Below, piece by piece: positions 1-6,007 of a DNA stretch of 8,482 nucleotides. Numbering within the stretch: the stretch's first letter is position 1; each line of letters starts with the position of its first letter. The position numbers and the translations under genes were made by a program. Source of the DNA: Firmicutes bacterium UBA993 (GTDB lineage: Bacteria; Bacillota; Dethiobacteria; DTU022); NCBI GenBank assembly GCA_002292015.1, contig DBBD01000100.1:1-8482 (forward strand), written 5' to 3'. The notes under the pieces were generated by a model. The model did not search any database. It was given only the letters and a program-made list of their open reading frames with translations, and was not told the DNA's origin.

Positions 1-1
1 C

Positions 2-157
2 ATTCAGGAAGCCCTAATAAATGCTGCAACTCTTAATCGAACTGGAAGGCTAAGAAGGACCTGTCATAATATTGTAGAAGAATATAACAGTGGGGCTCGA
101 GATCAGAGATTAGTGAAGAAACGTTTAACCGATGTGGGCGCAAGTTCTTTGATGTGA
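2..157 (+). CDS. C-terminal end of an unrecognised protein (partial)
   Basis: An open frame enters from the left window edge and ends at TGA 155-157, leaving 51 residues. The fragment is polar and rich in Arg, Asn and Leu (for example LNRTGRLRRTCHNIVEEY), looks helical, and has no membrane segment or motif that I recognise. There is no start codon inside the window, so its true length is unknown. No T-tract terminator follows; the next 30 bases lead straight into a dispersed GC-rich repeat at 188. I cannot name a function. It may also be a chance frame, because 51 codons without a stop is not decisive. Confidence 0.35.
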   Translation: MQEALINAATLNRTGRLRRTCHNIVEEYNSGARDQRLVKKRLTDVGASSLM

Positions 158-187
158 CACCAGGTCGCTCAAGCAGAAGAAACTAAT

Positions 188-240
188 CCCCCCTCACCCC
201 AGCCCTCTCCCCAATATGTGTATATTTAAAGAGGAGAGAC
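188..240 (+). repeat. Dispersed CCCCCTCACCC-type intergenic repeat, degenerate copy 1
   Basis: The left part (188-212) has the pattern CCCCCCTCACCCCAGCCCTC followed by TCCCC, which recurs at 3201-3238 and, inverted, at 8083-8116. CTCTCC (205-210) can pair with GGAGAG (233-238) around an AT-rich 22-nt loop, so this copy looks like the same inverted-repeat unit with an altered loop. Similar C-rich/G-rich imperfect palindromes occur between genes in many bacterial genomes as REP- or MITE-like elements; that is general knowledge, not a search result. The right arm also supplies the GAGGAG that serves as ribosome binding site for the mini-ORF at 246. Confidence 0.55.
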
Positions 241-245
241 GAACT

Positions 246-278
246 ATGAAGCAGGTGCTTATTTGCGAGGTGAATTAA
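246..278 (+). CDS. Possible 10-residue leader peptide upstream of the SDR gene
   Basis: ATG at 246 opens a frame encoding [10 protein letters not shown] and stops at TAA 276-278, one base before the ATG of the dehydrogenase at 280. A good ribosome binding site, GAGGAG at 231-236, lies 9 bases upstream. The layout would permit translational coupling to the downstream gene, whose own site (GAGGTG, 267-272) lies inside this mini-ORF. The peptide has no run of repeated codons typical of amino-acid attenuators. It could be fortuitous; only position and ribosome site support it. Confidence 0.25.
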   Translation: MKQVLICEVN

Positions 279-279
279 G

Positions 280-1047
280 ATGGACTTTCTCAAGTGTAAA
301 GCATTAGTTACCGGAGGAGCCTCCGGGCTTGGCGAAGCGACGGCCAGAGAAATAACCGCTGCCGGCGGAAGGGTTGCCATTCTGGATTTAGATGACAACC
401 GCGGGAAAAAACTGGCCTCCGCGCTCGGCGATAACTCACTCTTTATTAAAACCGATGTCAGCTCCGCTGAAAGCGTTGGCAAGGCAATCGAGCAGGCAAC
501 GGCAATCTTTGGGCAGATCAACGTAGTCGTAAACTGCGCCGGTATCGCCCCGGCCGCCAAGGTGCTCGGTAAACAGGGGCCGCATGATCTTGATCTGTTC
601 AACCGGGCACTGCAGATTAACCTGGTCGGCACCTTTAATGTTATCCGGTTGGCTGCCGGGAAAATGGCTGAAAACGAGCCTGACGCCGGTGGTGAGAGAG
701 GAGTAATCATCAACACCGCTTCGGTTGCCGCCTTCGAGGGCCAAATCGGCCAGGTTGCCTATAGCGCCTCTAAGGGCGGCATTGTCGGCCTGACGCTACC
801 GGTCGCCCGCGAATTGGCGCCGCTCGGGATCAGGGTGGTAACCATCGCCCCCGGAATCATGGAAACACCGATGCTGATGGGCATGCCGGATCACGTCCGC
901 GAAGCGTTAGGGAAAATGGTGCCTTTCCCCCAACGGCTGGGACACCCGGCAGAATATGCAATGCTGGTCCGCCAGATTATTGAGAACACTATGCTTAATG
1001 GCACGACAATCCGTCTTGACGGGGCTATCCGGATGCAGCCCCGGTAG
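280..1047 (+). CDS. Short-chain dehydrogenase, 3-hydroxyacyl-CoA dehydrogenase type II (HSD17B10-like)
   Basis: This 255-residue cytosolic enzyme belongs to the classical SDR family and probably oxidises 3-hydroxyacyl-CoA or 2-methyl-3-hydroxyacyl-CoA to the 3-keto form with NAD. The cofactor motif TGGASGLG is at residues 11-18, and Asp36 at the end of the second strand favours NAD over NADP. NCAG is at 85-88. The catalytic set is Asn114, Ser148, Tyr161 and Lys165 (YSASK). The C-terminal part, with [14 protein letters not shown] and the ending [11 protein letters not shown], closely follows human HSD17B10 as I remember it, and the length agrees with that family (about 255-261). The start is set by GAGGTG at 267-272, seven bases upstream. 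No thiolase, acyl-CoA dehydrogenase or CoA-transferase gene is nearby, so it stands apart from a beta-oxidation cluster here. Fatty-acid or branched-chain amino-acid degradation is likely; exact substrate is inferred. FabG is less likely because of the C-terminus. Confidence 0.9.
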   Translation: MDFLKCKALVTGGASGLGEATAREITAAGGRVAILDLDDNRGKKLASALGDNSLFIKTDVSSAESVGKAIEQATAIFGQINVVVNCAGIAPAAKVLGKQGPHDLDLFNRALQINLVGTFNVIRLAAGKMAENEPDAGGERGVIINTASVAAFEGQIGQVAYSASKGGIVGLTLPVARELAPLGIRVVTIAPGIMETPMLMGMPDHVREALGKMVPFPQRLGHPAEYAMLVRQIIENTMLNGTTIRLDGAIRMQPR

Positions 1048-1075
1048 AGGGCACAGGCAAGTTCAATTCGTATTA

Positions 1076-1103
1076 TTGACATTGCCGGCCCGGCTACTAT
1101 AAT
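1076..1103 (+). promoter_or_regulatory. Near-consensus sigma-A promoter for the molybdenum operon
   Basis: TTGACA (1076-1081) and TATAAT (1098-1103) are both perfect consensus hexamers, separated by 16 bases. Transcription would begin near 1110, about 130 bases before the GTG of the molybdopterin-binding gene. The spacer is unusually GC-rich (CCGGCCCGG, 1085-1093), which may tune it or carry an operator; this is inference. It lies just after the dehydrogenase stop and marks the start of a separate transcription unit. Confidence 0.8.
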
Positions 1104-1129
1104 TATATTCGAGGAATAATCTTGTTATA

Positions 1130-1235
1130 GCCCCTTTCCCAATTTGAAAGGGGCATAATCAGAAATGCGTTATACTTTTAAAAGCATAACGCTTCTGCAT
1201 CAAGCGATCCTATGGTTGTGCCGGAGAGAAGGATC
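1130..1235 (+). promoter_or_regulatory. Structured 5' leader, candidate cis-regulatory RNA
   Basis: Three stem-loops can be drawn in order. Stem 1 is GCCCCTTTC (1130-1138) with GAAAGGGGC (1146-1154), nine perfect pairs. Stem 2 is GCGTTAT (1167-1173) with ATAACGC (1186-1192). Stem 3 is GATCCT (1206-1211) with AGGATC (1230-1235), which would mask the AAGGA ribosome site of the gene at 1241. A competing stem CGGA (1222-1225)/TCCG (1234-1237) would leave that site in a loop. Such alternative pairing fits control of translation. The gene regulated suggests the molybdenum- or tungsten-cofactor class of riboswitch, but I cannot match the consensus by eye. A 31-codon frame starting at ATG 1165 also crosses this region. 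Confidence 0.4.
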
Positions 1236-1240
1236 CGAAA

Positions 1241-2275
1241 GTGATCATCAGCCAGGTTGAAACCAGAAAAGCAGTCGGGCGTTTGCTTTGCCACGACATA
1301 ACCAAGATCGAAAAGGGCGGCTATAAAGGAGCTATTTTTAAAAAGGGTCATCAGCTTCGCCCTGAAGATATTGAAACCCTGCTTAACCTGGGCAAAAACC
1401 ATGTCTTTGCTTTAGAACTGGAGGCAGGGGAGCTGCATGAGGAAACTGCCGGAGAAAGAATTGCCCGGGCAATTGCCGGGCCCGGCCTGGTCATTGAGGG
1501 TCCCGTTGAAGGACGTTTAAACCTGGTTGCCCAAACAGCCGGACTTCTTAACGTAGACCCCCCAAGACTACTGCAGATTAACAATATCCCGGATGTAATT
1601 GTTGCCACGCTCCACAACTATTCTCCGGTAAAAGCAGGAGAAAAAGTAGCCGGAGCCAAGGTTATTCCCCTGGTTGTCGGGGAAGCAACAGTAAAAATAG
1701 TTGAAACACTCTGCGCCGCCGGCGAGCCATTGATCTCGGTAACGCCCTATCAACCCTTCAAACTCGGCGGCCTGGTTACGGGGCGCGAGGTTTTCGAGGG
1801 CCGGATTAAAGACGGTTTTGCTTCCGTTCTGGCCGAAAAAGCAGCTTGCTACAACTTAGAGGAACCGCTAATCCGTTACTGCCCCGATGACGCCAACCTG
1901 ATCGCCTCTGCGATCAAAGAGTTGATTGCGGCAGGGTGTAATCTGATCGCGGTCACCGGCGGCATGTCAGTTGATCCTGATGATGTTACCCCGAGCGGTA
2001 TCCGCAAAACCGGAGCGGAAATTATCAAGTACGGGGCCCCGGCCCTGCCCGGCGCCATGTTTTTACTGGCTTACCTGGAAAATATTCCTCTGGTTGGCCT
2101 GCCGGCCTGTGCCATGTACTTTAATACCACCATTTTTGACCTGATTCTGCCCCGCCTCCTGGCTGCCCGCCGGGTAAGCGCCGGGGATATTGCGGCTCTC
2201 GGCCATGGGGGCCTCTGTCGTCAGTGCGCAGTTTGCGTCTTTCCGGACTGCTCTTTTGGACAAGGAGGATATTAA
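1241..2275 (+). CDS. MoeA-like molybdopterin-binding protein with C-terminal Cys motif
   Basis: This 344-residue protein has the MoCF/MoeA-type molybdopterin-binding fold in its C-terminal half: VTGGMSVDPDDVTP is at residues 238-251, followed by PGAMFLLAYL and VGLPACAMY. The N-terminal part (AVGRLLCHDIT, then FKKGHQLRPEDIETLL) matches the start of clostridial molybdopterin-binding proteins that I recall near molybdate genes. It is shorter than a full MoeA (about 400), so catalysis of molybdate insertion is uncertain; cofactor binding, delivery or sensing are alternatives. The tail carries Cys326, 329, 332 and 337 (CxxCxxCxxxxC), a plausible metal or Fe-S site. The start is GTG at 1241 with AAGGA at 1229-1233 seven bases upstream; no better upstream in-frame start has such a site. 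It is first in the operon with modABC, behind a strong promoter and structured leader, and its last codons contain the ribosome site for the next small frame. Confidence 0.85.
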   Translation: MIISQVETRKAVGRLLCHDITKIEKGGYKGAIFKKGHQLRPEDIETLLNLGKNHVFALELEAGELHEETAGERIARAIAGPGLVIEGPVEGRLNLVAQTAGLLNVDPPRLLQINNIPDVIVATLHNYSPVKAGEKVAGAKVIPLVVGEATVKIVETLCAAGEPLISVTPYQPFKLGGLVTGREVFEGRIKDGFASVLAEKAACYNLEEPLIRYCPDDANLIASAIKELIAAGCNLIAVTGGMSVDPDDVTPSGIRKTGAEIIKYGAPALPGAMFLLAYLENIPLVGLPACAMYFNTTIFDLILPRLLAARRVSAGDIAALGHGGLCRQCAVCVFPDCSFGQGGY

Positions 2276-2365
2276 GTGAAGTGGCCCCTGGTTAACGGTA
2301 TGCCGGCACGCAACGTAAATTATCCGGCCATGTTCATAATATTGTTTGGAGGATTTTTAGTTTGA
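2276..2365 (+). CDS. Possible 29-residue small protein coupled to modA
   Basis: GTG at 2276 directly follows the stop of the upstream gene (2273-2275) and has an ideal AAGGAGG at 2262-2268, seven bases away. The frame runs to TGA 2363-2365, overlapping the TTG start of modA (2362-2364) by three bases. The N-terminal half is polar (MKWPLVNGMPARN) and the C-terminal half hydrophobic (AMFIILFGGFLV), so it could insert in the membrane. The excellent ribosome site and the stop-start overlap argue for real translation, at least as a device to couple modA to the gene before it. No family is recognised. The alternative is that ribosomes merely traverse a spacer with a chance frame. Confidence 0.35.
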   Translation: MKWPLVNGMPARNVNYPAMFIILFGGFLV

Positions 2366-3198
2366 CGACATTTATTACAAAAAGCGGCGTTATGGTCGTA
2401 CTCTGCGTGGGGGCGCTTATTGCTTCGATAGCAGGAATAAACGGGTGCAGCACCAAAAGTCAGCCGGTAACATTAAATATTCTTGCCGCTAGCAGTCTCA
2501 GTAATGCACTAGACGACATTAACGAACTTTTCCATCAATCCGCCGCCGAGATAAAAATCACCGCAATCTATGCCGCATCCGGGGATCTCGCCACCCAAAT
2601 TGAAAATGGCGCCCCGGCTGATCTTTTTATTTCTGCATCAACCAAACAGATGGATTGGCTGGAAAGTATGGGTTTGCTCCTACCTGGAACACGAATAAAC
2701 TTAGTCGGCAATAAGATCGTATTGGCAGTGCCGCTTAGCAGCACTCTCAAAATCGAGGGTTTTGAAGATCTACCCGGCAGCGGAGTTCAAAAGATCGCCA
2801 TGGGAGATCCCGGGTTTGTGCCGGTTGGTACTTACGGCCTTGAAGCGATTGAGATGCTCGGCATAGATTATGAAAGCCTGGTTCCAAAAATAATCCTTGC
2901 CGGTAGTGCGAGGCATGTTTTAAGTTACCTGGAAAATGAAATTGTGGATGCCGGAATCTTATTTGCCACCGATATCGCCTTTTCTGAAAAAGTCAGGGCA
3001 GTGGCCACTGCGCCGGATGAAGTAAACAAAAATATTTTTTATCCCGCTGCTCTTTTAAAGGCAGGCAAAAATCAGGAGGCAGCAAAGCAATATCTGGACT
3101 TCCTGTCCGGCAATGAGGCAAGGACAATTTTTGAAAAGTACGGTTTTCTAGTGATTGCTGACTCTCAAGACACCGGATGGCAGCAACAGGGGGATTAA
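2362..3198 (+). CDS. modA: Molybdate/tungstate ABC transporter substrate-binding lipoprotein
   Basis: This 278-residue protein is the extracytoplasmic receptor that captures molybdate or tungstate for ModBC. An N-terminal hydrophobic segment (residues 10-28) ends in INGC with Cys29 as probable lipidation site; Asn at the third position is a slightly weak lipobox. The ModA core follows: LAASSLSNAL (41-50, with Ser45 at the expected oxyanion contact), YAASGDLATQIENGAPADLF (from 70, with Ser73), GDPGFVPVGTYG, and GILFATDI (198-205). In E. coli ModA, as I recall, the last segment has a ligand Tyr; here it is Phe201. The TTG start at 2362 is supported by GGAGG at 2348-2352 and by Lys7 before the hydrophobic stretch; ATG at codon 11 would remove that charge. 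The stop codon sits in a palindrome, and a hairpin-rich repeat follows before modB. The fold is clear; molybdate versus tungstate cannot be decided by eye. Confidence 0.93.
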   Translation: MTTFITKSGVMVVLCVGALIASIAGINGCSTKSQPVTLNILAASSLSNALDDINELFHQSAAEIKITAIYAASGDLATQIENGAPADLFISASTKQMDWLESMGLLLPGTRINLVGNKIVLAVPLSSTLKIEGFEDLPGSGVQKIAMGDPGFVPVGTYGLEAIEMLGIDYESLVPKIILAGSARHVLSYLENEIVDAGILFATDIAFSEKVRAVATAPDEVNKNIFYPAALLKAGKNQEAAKQYLDFLSGNEARTIFEKYGFLVIADSQDTGWQQQGD

Positions 3199-3205
3199 AT
3201 CCCCC
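3189..3205. repeat. Perfect palindrome spanning the modA stop codon
   Basis: GGGGGATT (3189-3196) and AATCCCCC (3198-3205) are exact inverted repeats around A3197. The TAA stop (3196-3198) lies at the centre. In RNA a six-pair GGGGGA/UCCCCC stem with loop UUAAA would place the stop in the loop. The C-run is also the beginning of the dispersed repeat, so the last residues of ModA (QQQGD) may have come with insertion of the repeat. Confidence 0.7.
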
Positions 3206-3306
3206 TCACCCTGTCCCTCTGCCCAAAGGGGAGAGGGGATCTATAAGCTGGCCCTCTCCTGTAGAAGAGGGGATCTATAAGCTGGCCTGCTCCCCAAGGG
3301 AGAGGG
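3201..3306 (+). repeat. Dispersed repeat copy 2 with internal duplication, forming three tandem hairpins
   Basis: The region begins CCCCCTCACCC like the copy at 188. Three consecutive stem-loops are visible: CCCTCT (3215-3220) with AGAGGG (3232-3237), extended inside by CCC/GGG; CCCTCT (3252-3257) with AGAGGG (3266-3271); and CTCCC (3290-3294) with GGGAG (3298-3302). A 22-base segment at 3232-3253 recurs exactly at 3266-3287, a 34-base period, so one arm plus the spacer GATCTATAAGCTGGCC was duplicated. No T-tract follows any stem, so termination is unlikely. Between modA and modB, such structures could stabilise the upstream mRNA and favour binding protein over channel, as described for REP sequences between malE and malF; that role is inferred. 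Confidence 0.7.
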
Positions 3307-3348
3307 ATTTATCGGGTAGAGTAATTAACTTTTAGCGGGGAAGTAATT

Positions 3349-4050
3349 TTGCTGGAACCTTTTTTATTACCGCTTGGCGTATCGATTAGAACCGTTTTAG
3401 TGGCAACGGTGATCACTTTTTCCCTCGGTATTGCTGCTGCACGGATGATGGTAAACTACAAAGGCCGCTTCAGCAGCCTGATTGACGGGCTATTTCTGTT
3501 GCCGATCGTTTTGCCCCCAACCGTTATCGGTTTCGGCCTGCTGCTGCTTTTCGGCAACCGGGGGCCACTGGGCAAACTGTTGGCGCTATTTGATACCACC
3601 CTGATTTTTAGTTGGCCGGCTACCGTGGTTACCGCGGTCATCGTCGCTTTTCCCCTGATGTACATGACAACCCGCGGCGGGTTTGAACAGGTGGACCCCA
3701 ATCTCGAAAATGCCGCGCGCACGCTTGGCGCCGGTGAATGGCGCCTCTTTTGGACCGTTACCCTGCCGCTTTCCTGGCCGACGGTATTGGCGGCAACTAT
3801 TCTCTCTTTTACCCGCGCTCTAGGTGAGTTCGGAGCCACGTTAATGCTGGCCGGTAATCTGCCCGGTAAAACAACCACCCTTCCCGTCGCCATTTATTTT
3901 AGGCTGCAGGCCGGCCAGATGCGCGATGCGCTGATCCTGACTGTTATTGTGTTTTTATTTGCCCTGGCTTCTTTGGCCCTGCTTGCTTACTGGAAGAAAA
4001 AAGCCAGGCAAAACGGAAGGGGTAAACAAGTTGCTGGAAATCAGCGTTAA
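3349..4050 (+). CDS. modB: Molybdate/tungstate ABC transporter permease
   Basis: This 233-residue integral membrane protein forms the channel of the importer and should act as a dimer with two ModC subunits. Hydrophobic segments are seen at roughly residues 8-30, 45-68, 88-107, 140-160 and 195-222, close to the usual ModB plan. LLPIVLPPTVIGFGLLLLFG (50-69) is a typical ModB stretch. The cytoplasmic coupling loop with the EAA-type motif is at about 120-140 (ENAARTLGAGEW, then LPLSWPTVLA), followed by FTRALGEFGATLMLAGN, a family hallmark. The TTG start at 3349 has the moderate ribosome site GGGGAAG at 3337-3343; the protein begins at the expected place for the family. It follows modA after a 150-base gap with hairpins and overlaps modC by 20 bases, so B and C are probably translated together. 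Confidence 0.93.
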   Translation: MLEPFLLPLGVSIRTVLVATVITFSLGIAAARMMVNYKGRFSSLIDGLFLLPIVLPPTVIGFGLLLLFGNRGPLGKLLALFDTTLIFSWPATVVTAVIVAFPLMYMTTRGGFEQVDPNLENAARTLGAGEWRLFWTVTLPLSWPTVLAATILSFTRALGEFGATLMLAGNLPGKTTTLPVAIYFRLQAGQMRDALILTVIVFLFALASLALLAYWKKKARQNGRGKQVAGNQR

Positions 4051-5116
4051 GCATTCCCTGCCCGGCTTTCGACTGGATATTAACCTGACTGTCAACGGGG
4101 AGATTGTTTCAATCTTAGGCCCCTCCGGTTCCGGAAAAACAATGACCCTTTATTGTATTGCCGGCCTGATTCGACCCGATGAAGGCTTGATCAAACTAAA
4201 CAAAGAGGTGCTATTCAGCTCGGAAAATAAGATCTTCATCGCTCCGCGGCACCGTAAAATCGGTTTTGTTTTTCAAAATTATGCCCTCTTTCCCCACCTG
4301 ACAGTTGCCGATAATATTGCCTACGGGTTATCGGGCCAATCAGTGCCGGCTATCAATAAAAAAGTGGCAGAGCTACTCGAAGTGATTAACATTCCTGCTT
4401 TGAAAAATCGCTACCCGGCGGAACTTTCATCGGGGCAGCAGCAAAGAGTGGCGCTGGCAAGAGCCATTGCCCCCGAACCGGAAGCTCTGCTCCTTGACGA
4501 ACCATTCTCGGCTCTGGATACTTACCGGAAAGAACGGCTTGAGTACGAACTGCTGTCGCTCTATCGTTACTACAAAGGCGACATCTTATTCGTTACACAC
4601 GATTTAGAGCAGGGCTTCAAGCTTGGCAAACAAATCGCAATATACGACAATGGAAAAATCGCCCAATACGCTGATAAGCATAAAGTGATTAGTTGTCCTG
4701 CTAACCGTACGGCAGCCCGCCTGGCCGGTTTTAAAAACCTGGTTGAAGGCCGGGTAGCTATCAGCCGCGGTAACACGGCAGAAGTTTTTATTCCTGAATT
4801 TGATCAGAACCTGGCGGTGATCACTCCTGCATCAATGAAACTGGTGGCCGGTCAACCGGTTATGATCGGGATCAGACCCGAACACCTGGCTGCTGCCGGC
4901 CAGCCAAAGAATAATACCGTTCGCTGTCGCCTCGAACGAAAGGTCAGTGGAGTAACCACCTTGCACCTCTATTACCATGCGTTAAAAGATCATCAGAAGC
5001 GCTATAGTTTAGAGCGCCTCTGTTTAGGCTTTGATCGGAATTACCCGGATTATGAAGAGAGCAACTGTTACCTCTATTTTAACCCTCAGCATTTGGCCAT
5101 TATTCCTCTGGGCTGA
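4031..5116 (+). CDS. modC: Molybdate/tungstate ABC transporter ATP-binding protein
   Basis: This 361-residue cytoplasmic ATPase powers the ModB channel. Walker A GPSGSGKT is at residues 30-37, the Q-loop in VFQNYALFPHLTV, the signature LSSGQ at 132-136 (Ser in place of the usual first Gly of LSGGQ), Walker B LLLDEP with Asp156 and Glu157, the D-loop SALD, and the switch His190 in THD. After about residue 230 a C-terminal TOBE-like regulatory domain follows (LAGFKNLVEGRV, then MIGIRPEHLAA), which in ModC relatives can bind oxyanion and mediate trans-inhibition. I place the start at TTG 4031: GGAAGGGG at 4015-4022 lies eight bases upstream and LLEISVKHSLPGF is a normal ModC beginning. The frame is open further upstream, but that stretch (from 3947) only mirrors the end of modB. 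Overlap with modB is 20 bases. Full length, no defect seen. Confidence 0.93.
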   Translation: MLEISVKHSLPGFRLDINLTVNGEIVSILGPSGSGKTMTLYCIAGLIRPDEGLIKLNKEVLFSSENKIFIAPRHRKIGFVFQNYALFPHLTVADNIAYGLSGQSVPAINKKVAELLEVINIPALKNRYPAELSSGQQQRVALARAIAPEPEALLLDEPFSALDTYRKERLEYELLSLYRYYKGDILFVTHDLEQGFKLGKQIAIYDNGKIAQYADKHKVISCPANRTAARLAGFKNLVEGRVAISRGNTAEVFIPEFDQNLAVITPASMKLVAGQPVMIGIRPEHLAAAGQPKNNTVRCRLERKVSGVTTLHLYYHALKDHQKRYSLERLCLGFDRNYPDYEESNCYLYFNPQHLAIIPLG

Positions 5117-5205
5117 GAAATCATGGCCGGCTGACGACAGGCTGACAGTAGCCGATTCCCGGCAATCGCATTTATTTAGGTGCCCACAAAGGGGAGACAA
5201 ATAAG

Positions 5206-5967
5206 ATGAAAAAAAATCAGATCGAAAATGTAATCAGGGTATTTACAGAATCTTATCCGCGAAGCAACGACACTGGCTGGGAAATGCCGCTTGTTGCCTA
5301 TGCCCGGGCAGATGACCCTCTCTTTGCGCAGCTGAAAAACTTGGCCGGTCCGATCCACGAAACACCTTCTGACTTCTTAAAAGAGGCAAAAACAGTAATT
5401 GCCTATTTCGTTCCCTTTAAAGAAGAGGTAATAAAAAGTAATTTAAAAGGGCGCTACTGTTCACAAGCCTGGGCCCTCGCCTATGTAGAGACCAACCAAC
5501 TGATCGCCGCCCTGAACTGGCGCTTGGAGGAAGCGCTCATAAAAGAAGGTCACCAAGCGGTTTTCGTTCCGGCCACACACAATTTCGATCCGAAAACACT
5601 GCTCAGTGGCTGGTCGCACCGCAGTGTTGCATACATAGCCGGGCTGGGCACTTTCGGCATTAACCACATGCTGATTACCAAGGCCGGTTGCTGCGGCCGG
5701 ATTGGCAGCCTGGTAACCGATCTTGAGCTGGAGGCTACACCACGCCCAACTAGCGAGTACTGCCTGCATCTGGGCGGTGGCAGCTGCGGACGCTGCGCAA
5801 AAAAATGCGTTAACCGCGCTTTGACTTTAGATCGTTTAGACAAGCATAAGTGTTATGAAATGTGCCTACTCAATGCCAATAGGCAGGCCGATCTGGAAAG
5901 TATCGCTGATGTGTGCGGCAAATGCTTAGTTGGCGTTCCCTGTTCCACCGCCGCTCCGACTTTATAG
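5206..5967 (+). CDS. QueG-related (COG1600-type) double 4Fe-4S cluster protein
   Basis: This 253-residue protein resembles the iron-sulphur part of epoxyqueuosine reductase relatives. The central region has TVIAYFVPF, RSVAYIAGLGTFGINHMLIT (comparable to the GLGWIGKN stretch of QueG) and CCGRIGSLVTDLEL. Near the C-terminus Cys194, 197 and 201 (CxxCxxxC) and Cys237, 240 and 246 (CxxCxxxxxC), with Cys216 and 220 between, can hold two 4Fe-4S clusters. The Pro that usually follows the third Cys of ferredoxin motifs is absent (CVN). It is shorter than QueG (about 380) and ends just after the second Cys group, so the C-terminal HEAT-like part is missing; true epoxyqueuosine reduction is doubtful. 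It may be an electron-transfer or corrinoid-related reductase; substrate unknown. ATG 5206 has AAGGGGAGA at 5189-5197. It lies 89 bases after modC with no evident terminator between, so readthrough from the mod operon is possible. Confidence 0.75.
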   Translation: MKKNQIENVIRVFTESYPRSNDTGWEMPLVAYARADDPLFAQLKNLAGPIHETPSDFLKEAKTVIAYFVPFKEEVIKSNLKGRYCSQAWALAYVETNQLIAALNWRLEEALIKEGHQAVFVPATHNFDPKTLLSGWSHRSVAYIAGLGTFGINHMLITKAGCCGRIGSLVTDLELEATPRPTSEYCLHLGGGSCGRCAKKCVNRALTLDRLDKHKCYEMCLLNANRQADLESIADVCGKCLVGVPCSTAAPTL

Positions 5968-6007
5968 CTTGCATCCACTTTTTTGTAATCCATCGCTCTT
6001 TGGCTTG

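Noticed and set aside
183..744. Long minus-strand open frames opposite the dehydrogenase gene
   Set aside because: They mirror a strongly supported SDR gene, have no ribosome site or recognisable domain, and read through the intergenic repeat.
1130..1154. Hairpin as terminator of the dehydrogenase gene
   Set aside because: It has a perfect nine-pair stem but no T-tract on either strand, and it lies downstream of the strong promoter at 1076-1103, so it belongs to the next transcript.
3201..3306. Short CRISPR array or terminator cluster
   Set aside because: Only two exact copies with a 34-base period and 12-base spacers, no cas genes, and no T-tracts after the stems.
3456..3893. Minus-strand frame of 145 codons opposite modB
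   Set aside because: Complement of a membrane-protein gene with clear family motifs; the Pro/Arg/Ser-rich translation is typical of an antisense shadow.
3947..4030. Longer modC reading frame beginning inside modB
   Set aside because: The extra residues are an alternate-frame reading of the modB C-terminus; a good ribosome site and normal ModC N-terminus support TTG 4031.
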